In this document: positions 6,139 to 9,275 of the stretch, piece by piece | Layout: each line of letters opens with the position of its first letter | Position numbering within the stretch: the first letter of the stretch is position 1 | DNA from: JARYMI01 sp964550915 | GTDB taxonomy: Bacteria; Acidobacteriota; Aminicenantia; Aminicenantales; UBA8522 | Direction: 5' to 3' | Assembly (NCBI GenBank): GCA_964550915.1 | Contig: CAZKBY010000102.1 | Location: forward strand, 1 to 9,275 | DNA: 9,275 nucleotides | Notes under the pieces: generated by a model | The model's database searches: none | Told to the model about the DNA's origin: nothing | The model's input: the letters and a program-made list of their open reading frames with translations, nothing else | Program-made: the position numbers and the translations under genes

Positions 6139-6880
6139 CCTGACTTTCTCGGGGAAAGTGGCGCTTGTCACCGGTGCCTCCCAGGGCATCGGAGAGACGA
6201 TTGCTCTGGAGCTTGCCGCAGCCGGTCTGGCCGTCGCCCTGGTGGACATCCAGGAAGGGAAGTTGGAGGGAGTGGCCCGGACGATTAAAGAAAAAGGCGG
6301 ACAGGCCTCTTCTTACTCGGCCGATGTCTCCCGGCTTGAACAGGCTTCGGCGGTGGTCGAGGCCGTGATCAAAGAGCGCGGGACTCTTGATTATCTTGTT
6401 AACAATGCCGGCATCACCAGGGATAACCTGCTCATGCGGATGAGAGAGGAGGAGTGGGATGCCGTGTTGGCCGTCAACCTGAAGGGCGCTTTCAATTTTT
6501 GCAAGGCGGCGATCCGGCCGATGATCAACAAGCGCTTCGGCAGGATCGTCAACATCTCCTCGGTCGTCGGACTGATGGGCAATCCCGGGCAGACAAACTA
6601 CGCCGCCTCCAAGGCGGGAATCATCGGGCTGAGCCGGTCCCTGGCCAGGGAAGTTGCCGCTCGGGGGATCACTGTGAACTGCGTCGCCCCCGGTTATATC
6701 GCCACGGCCATGACGGAGACGCTCCCCGAGGAAATCAAAAAGGCTTTCCTGGAGATCATCCCGATGAAGAGGATGGGAACTCCGGTCGATGTGGCCGAGG
6801 CGGTGAAATTCCTTCTTTCCGACCAGGCCTCTTACATCACCGGCCAAGTCATCCATGTCAACGGTGGCATGTATGCCTAA
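6122..6880 (+). CDS. fabG: 3-oxoacyl-[acyl-carrier-protein] reductase FabG (SDR family)
   Basis: NADPH-dependent reductase of the fatty acid elongation cycle, reducing 3-oxoacyl-ACP to 3-hydroxyacyl-ACP in the cytosol. It has 252 residues. The short-chain dehydrogenase landmarks are the cofactor loop TGASQGIG (17-24), NNAG (94-97), catalytic S147 in ISSVVG, and Y160-x3-K164 in YAASK. VNGG lies near the C-terminus. GRIVNISSVVG and SLAREVAARGITVN read like true FabG, not a generic SDR. Position between plsX and acpP supports this. The start ATG overlaps the plsX end by 17 bp and has an excellent GGAGGAG site. fabH and fabD, often located between plsX and fabG, are missing here, and there is no room for a hidden remnant. 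Confidence 0.96.
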   Translation: MEPKPNLTFSGKVALVTGASQGIGETIALELAAAGLAVALVDIQEGKLEGVARTIKEKGGQASSYSADVSRLEQASAVVEAVIKERGTLDYLVNNAGITRDNLLMRMREEEWDAVLAVNLKGAFNFCKAAIRPMINKRFGRIVNISSVVGLMGNPGQTNYAASKAGIIGLSRSLAREVAARGITVNCVAPGYIATAMTETLPEEIKKAFLEIIPMKRMGTPVDVAEAVKFLLSDQASYITGQVIHVNGGMYA

Positions 6881-6903
6881 CGGCCCTAAACGTGAAATAC
6901 ATT

Positions 6904-6911
6904 GAGGAGGT
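6904..6911 (+). promoter_or_regulatory. Strong ribosome binding site of acpP
   Basis: GAGGAGGT ends 4 nt before ATG 6916 and is a near-perfect match to the 16S rRNA anti-Shine-Dalgarno end, fitting a highly translated carrier protein. It also decides the start: the same frame is open much further upstream (to 6454) through out-of-frame fabG sequence, which is not real coding. Confidence 0.8.
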
Positions 6912-6915
6912 AATC

Positions 6916-7161
6916 ATGGAGAGAGAAGAGCTTTTGAAGAAGGTCAGGACCATCGTGTCCGACAAGCTGAGCATCAGCGAGGACCAAGTGACCGAGCAGG
7001 CTTCGTTCATCGAAGATCTGGGAGCCGATTCCCTGGACACGGTCGAGCTCGTCATGGCTTTGGAAGATGAGTTTGGGCTTGATATTCCCGACGAGGAAGC
7101 CGAGAAACTAACGACAGTGGGCAAGGCCATCGACTATATCATGGGCCGGGCGTCCAAATAA
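6916..7161 (+). CDS. acpP: Acyl carrier protein
   Basis: Small acidic carrier of growing acyl chains, 81 residues, a typical length. The phosphopantetheine attachment site is Ser39 in GADSLDTVE, and the following helix ELVMALEDEFGLDIPDEEAE is classic bacterial AcpP helix II/III sequence. It lies 35 bp after fabG and 12 bp before fabF, matching the common fabG-acpP-fabF order, so it works with both neighbours. The ATG at 6916 has the strong GAGGAGGT site. AcpP is usually needed in far greater amounts than the enzymes. No separate promoter is obvious in the 35-bp gap, so higher output may rest on its better ribosome binding site; that is inference. Confidence 0.97.
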   Translation: MEREELLKKVRTIVSDKLSISEDQVTEQASFIEDLGADSLDTVELVMALEDEFGLDIPDEEAEKLTTVGKAIDYIMGRASK

Positions 7162-7173
7162 GAAACGCTTTTC

Positions 7174-8454
7174 ATGAGAGGTTCCCGTTCGATTTCGCGG
7201 GCGACTGCCGGGCGGAGAGTTGTGATCACCGGCATCGGGATCATCTCTCCTTTGGGCATCGGCCGGGCTAAGAACTGGGAAGCCCTTCTCGAGGGCAAGA
7301 GCGGAATCTCAGCCATCTCCCGATTTGACGCCTCCCTTTACCCGACGCGAATCGCCGGCGAGGCGCGCGATTTTGATCCCCTCGATTTTATCGACCGGAG
7401 AGAGGTCCGGAAAATGGACCGGTTCATCCAGTTTGCCGTGGCGGCCGCCCAGCTGGCAGTGGAGGATGCGGGAATAAACCCGGCGCTTCTTGAAGGGGAA
7501 AGGACGGGCGTCTACATCGGTTCTGGGATCGGAGGCATCTCCTCTATCGAGGAAACCCACAAGGTGCTGTTGGAGAAGGGAGTGGACAGGGTTTCCCCCT
7601 TCTTTCTGGTCTCGAGCATCATCAACGAGGCCTCCGGCCAGATCTCGATCAAGTACAGGAGCCGGGGGCCCAACTCTGCCACGGCTACAGCCTGCTCGAC
7701 GAGCACCCACGCTGTCGGGGATTCCTTCCGTCTGATAGGAAGGGGCGAGGCTGATCGAATGTTGGCCGGTGGCGCCGAAGCCCCCATCTCTCCGCTCGGA
7801 GTGGCGGGGTTCTGTGCCATGCGCGCCCTGTCGGTGAGGAACGATGAGCCGGAGCGGGCCTCACGGCCTTTTGACGCTGAACGCGACGGCTTCGTCATGG
7901 CCGAGGGCGCAGGCGTCCTCCTGTTAGAGGAGTTGGGAGCAGCCCTCAAACGCGGGGCCAGAATCTACGCCGAGATCGTTGGTTACGGGATGAACGCCGA
8001 CGCCTATCATGTCACCGCCCCTTCCCTTGATGGTGAGGGAGCGCGTGCCGTGATGCTGAGGGCTCTCGAAGACGCCGGCATAGGCCCGCAAGAAATCGGT
8101 TATATCAACGCCCACGGGACCTCGACGCCTTACAACGACAAAGTCGAGACGTTGGCTATCAAGAAAGCTTTTGGCGAGTACGCCCGGCGACTCGGCATAA
8201 GCTCGACGAAGTCGATGACAGGCCACATGTTGGGCGCAGCCGGCGCGGCCGAAGCGAGCATCTCGGCCCTCTGCCTGGCTAACCAGATTATGACGCCGAC
8301 CATCAATTATGAACATCCCGACCCCGAATGCGACCTCGACTACGTGCCCAACAGGCCGAGGCCGGCTGAATTTGCCTACGCCCTCTCCAATTCCTTCGGG
8401 TTTGGAGGGACAAACGGCTGTCTTGTTTTCAAGCGATACAAAGATAGAACTTAG
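7174..8454 (+). CDS. fabF: 3-oxoacyl-[acyl-carrier-protein] synthase II (beta-ketoacyl-ACP synthase)
   Basis: Condensing enzyme that extends acyl-ACP with malonyl-ACP. It has 426 residues against about 410 for typical FabF; the extra length is an N-terminal extension of about 13 residues rich in Arg and Ser before RRVVITGIGIISPLG. The Cys-His-His triad is visible: C174 (TACSTSTHA), H314 (NAHGTSTPYND) and H351 (STKSMTGHMLGAAGA, with K346). The C-terminal gating loop is SNSFGFGGTNG (405-415). ATG 7174 is 12 bp after acpP but has almost no ribosome binding site (AAGAAACG at best). No ATG, GTG or TTG lies between it and the conserved core in a better position, so translation may be coupled to acpP. 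Ends with TAG. Confidence 0.96.
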   Translation: MRGSRSISRATAGRRVVITGIGIISPLGIGRAKNWEALLEGKSGISAISRFDASLYPTRIAGEARDFDPLDFIDRREVRKMDRFIQFAVAAAQLAVEDAGINPALLEGERTGVYIGSGIGGISSIEETHKVLLEKGVDRVSPFFLVSSIINEASGQISIKYRSRGPNSATATACSTSTHAVGDSFRLIGRGEADRMLAGGAEAPISPLGVAGFCAMRALSVRNDEPERASRPFDAERDGFVMAEGAGVLLLEELGAALKRGARIYAEIVGYGMNADAYHVTAPSLDGEGARAVMLRALEDAGIGPQEIGYINAHGTSTPYNDKVETLAIKKAFGEYARRLGISSTKSMTGHMLGAAGAAEASISALCLANQIMTPTINYEHPDPECDLDYVPNRPRPAEFAYALSNSFGFGGTNGCLVFKRYKDRT

Positions 8455-8485
8455 CCTGCATTGAAAGTTTTTACGACATTCCCAC

Positions 8486-8493
8486 AAAGGAGG
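8486..8493 (+). promoter_or_regulatory. Near-perfect ribosome binding site fixing the etfB GTG start
   Basis: AAAGGAGG lies 5 nt before GTG 8499, the codon at which ETF beta homology begins (VDILVFVKRVPDT). It supports a GTG start for a gene with no ATG near its conserved N-terminus. Confidence 0.85.
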
Positions 8494-8498
8494 CCAAG

Positions 8499-9275
8499 GT
8501 GGATATCCTTGTTTTTGTTAAGAGAGTTCCGGATACCGAGTCCAAGATCAGAGTCAATCCCGAAACAAAAACCGTGGTTGAGGAAGGGCTGAATTTTATC
8601 ATCAGCCCCTATGATGAGTACGCCCTCGAAGAGGCCCTGCGGAACAGGGAGTCCAAGGGCGGCAAGGTCACGGCAGTCTCCGTGGGCAAAGAGGAATCGC
8701 TGACGATCCTCAGAAAATGCCTGGCCATGGGTGCCGATGAAGCCGTCCTCATTCGTGACCCGCTAACGGAGACCTACGATGGCCTGCGGACGGCCCGGAT
8801 CATTGCTGCTTTTGTCAAAAAAAAGTGTCCCCAGGCCGGGCTGCTTCTTTTCGGGAAGCAGTCGGTCGGCGCCGACAACGCCCAGGTCCCTTCGATGGTG
8901 GCCGAGCTCCTTGGTTTGCCGCAGGTCAATGTCGTCGTGAAGCTCGAACTCGAGGAAACCCGGGGCGTGGCCTACCGGGAAATCGAAGGCGCCCAGGAAA
9001 AGGTTGCCTTCCCCCTGCCGGCCGTGATCAGCGCCCAGAAGGGGCTAAACGAGCCGCGCTACGAAACTCTCAAAGGCATCATGGCCGCCAAGCGGAAGGA
9101 AATTCCTATTATACCGATCGAAGATATAGGAATTGGGGCTGAGGACCTCGCTTCGCGCGTTGTCATCACTCGACTGGAGATGCCTCCGGCCCGGCAGGCA
9201 GGCCGCCTGGCGAGCGGGCCGGCCGAAGAAACGGCCCGGCAGTTAGTCGAGTTCCTCCACCGCGAAGCTAAAATC
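8499..9275 (+). CDS. etfB: Electron transfer flavoprotein subunit beta (3' end outside the window)
   Basis: ETF beta partners ETF alpha to carry electrons between acyl-CoA or other flavin dehydrogenases and the quinone pool or ferredoxin; it binds AMP (or a second FAD in bifurcating forms). The 259 codons present run to the last base with no stop, and typical EtfB is about 250-265 residues, so only a few residues are probably missing. Landmarks are VFVKRVPDTESKIRVN (5-20), ISPYDEYALEEALR (35-48), GKQSVGADNAQVPSMVAELLG (119-139), and the family signature GLNEPRYETLKGIMAAKRKEI (182-202). The start is GTG 8499, fixed by AAAGGAGG. It follows fabF by 44 bp with no visible terminator, so read-through from the fab operon is possible. 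etfA is expected next but lies outside. Confidence 0.93.
   Translation, partial: MDILVFVKRVPDTESKIRVNPETKTVVEEGLNFIISPYDEYALEEALRNRESKGGKVTAVSVGKEESLTILRKCLAMGADEAVLIRDPLTETYDGLRTARIIAAFVKKKCPQAGLLLFGKQSVGADNAQVPSMVAELLGLPQVNVVVKLELEETRGVAYREIEGAQEKVAFPLPAVISAQKGLNEPRYETLKGIMAAKRKEIPIIPIEDIGIGAEDLASRVVITRLEMPPARQAGRLASGPAEETARQLVEFLHREAKI
9101..9134. repeat. 9-bp perfect inverted repeat inside etfB
   Basis: AATTCCTAT (9101-9109) and ATAGGAATT (9126-9134) are exact reverse complements with a 16-nt spacer that contains the palindrome CGATCG (9115-9120). This forms an AT-rich island in otherwise GC-rich coding DNA, encoding Ile-rich sequence (KEIPIIPIEDIGIG). It could be chance from repeated Ile codons, or a hairpin or binding site. 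Confidence 0.3.

Noticed and set aside
5575..6856. Long minus-strand open frames (5575-6249 and 5996-6856) opposite plsX and fabG
   Set aside because: They lie under well-conserved genes, have no known domain and lack a ribosome binding site; they are codon-bias shadows.
6454..7161. 235-codon open frame covering fabG out of frame and then acpP in frame
   Set aside because: Only the last 81 codons match ACP. The first part is the +2 reading of fabG with no protein features, and the GAGGAGGT site places the real start at 6916. It is not a fusion.

Overview
The window is a bacterial chromosomal housekeeping segment. A moderately high-GC core (about 1270-9275) is joined to a more AT-rich, partly decayed left edge (1-1270). 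No tRNA, rRNA, CRISPR array, insertion sequence or phage gene is visible. The organism is a bacterium with bacterial-type L32, type II fatty acid synthesis and sigma70-like promoters. The pairing of polA with a small FNTEV-type hypothetical protein, next to a shortened fab operon, reminds me of Aminicenantes/Acidobacteriota-like genomes. That is a tentative impression from memory, not a demonstrated placement.

Layout. (1) 3-641, plus: a CPBP (Abi/Rce1-like) membrane protease-family protein, possibly cut at the window edge, in which the usual second-motif histidine is a glutamine. (2) 733-1116, plus: a degraded C-terminal remnant of a DUF362-type protein with an in-frame TGA. (3) 1270-3945, minus: full-length DNA polymerase I, with all three domains and their catalytic residues intact. 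Just upstream of it, also on minus (3993-4298), is a small uncharacterised protein that is probably co-transcribed. (4) 4299-4407: a compact divergent promoter region. The rightward promoter matches the sigma70 consensus perfectly (TTGACA-16 bp-TATAAT). A near-consensus leftward promoter lies so close to the start codon that it implies a leaderless or re-started message. A 7-bp inverted repeat overlaps the leftward promoter. (5) 4408-8454, plus: a tight operon yceD(DUF177)-rpmF-plsX-fabG-acpP-fabF. (6) 8499-9275, plus: etfB, nearly complete and running off the window end, with a strong ribosome binding site and a GTG start.

How the genes work together. YceD and L32 link ribosome assembly to lipid synthesis in a widespread bacterial gene order. 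PlsX supplies acyl-phosphate for phospholipid synthesis from acyl-ACP. AcpP carries the growing chain, FabF condenses it and FabG does the first reduction. fabH and fabD, often found between plsX and fabG, are absent here: plsX overlaps fabG by 17 bp. Their functions must come from elsewhere in the genome. EtfB, an electron carrier usually serving acyl-CoA dehydrogenases, follows fabF after only 44 bp and probably starts an etfBA-type unit.

Most of the window is ordinary, and I do not see a clear new multi-gene system. The points most worth a second look are the divergent promoter region, the CPBP protein with a changed catalytic residue, the DUF362 remnant, the small protein paired with polA, and the shortened fab operon joined to etfB.
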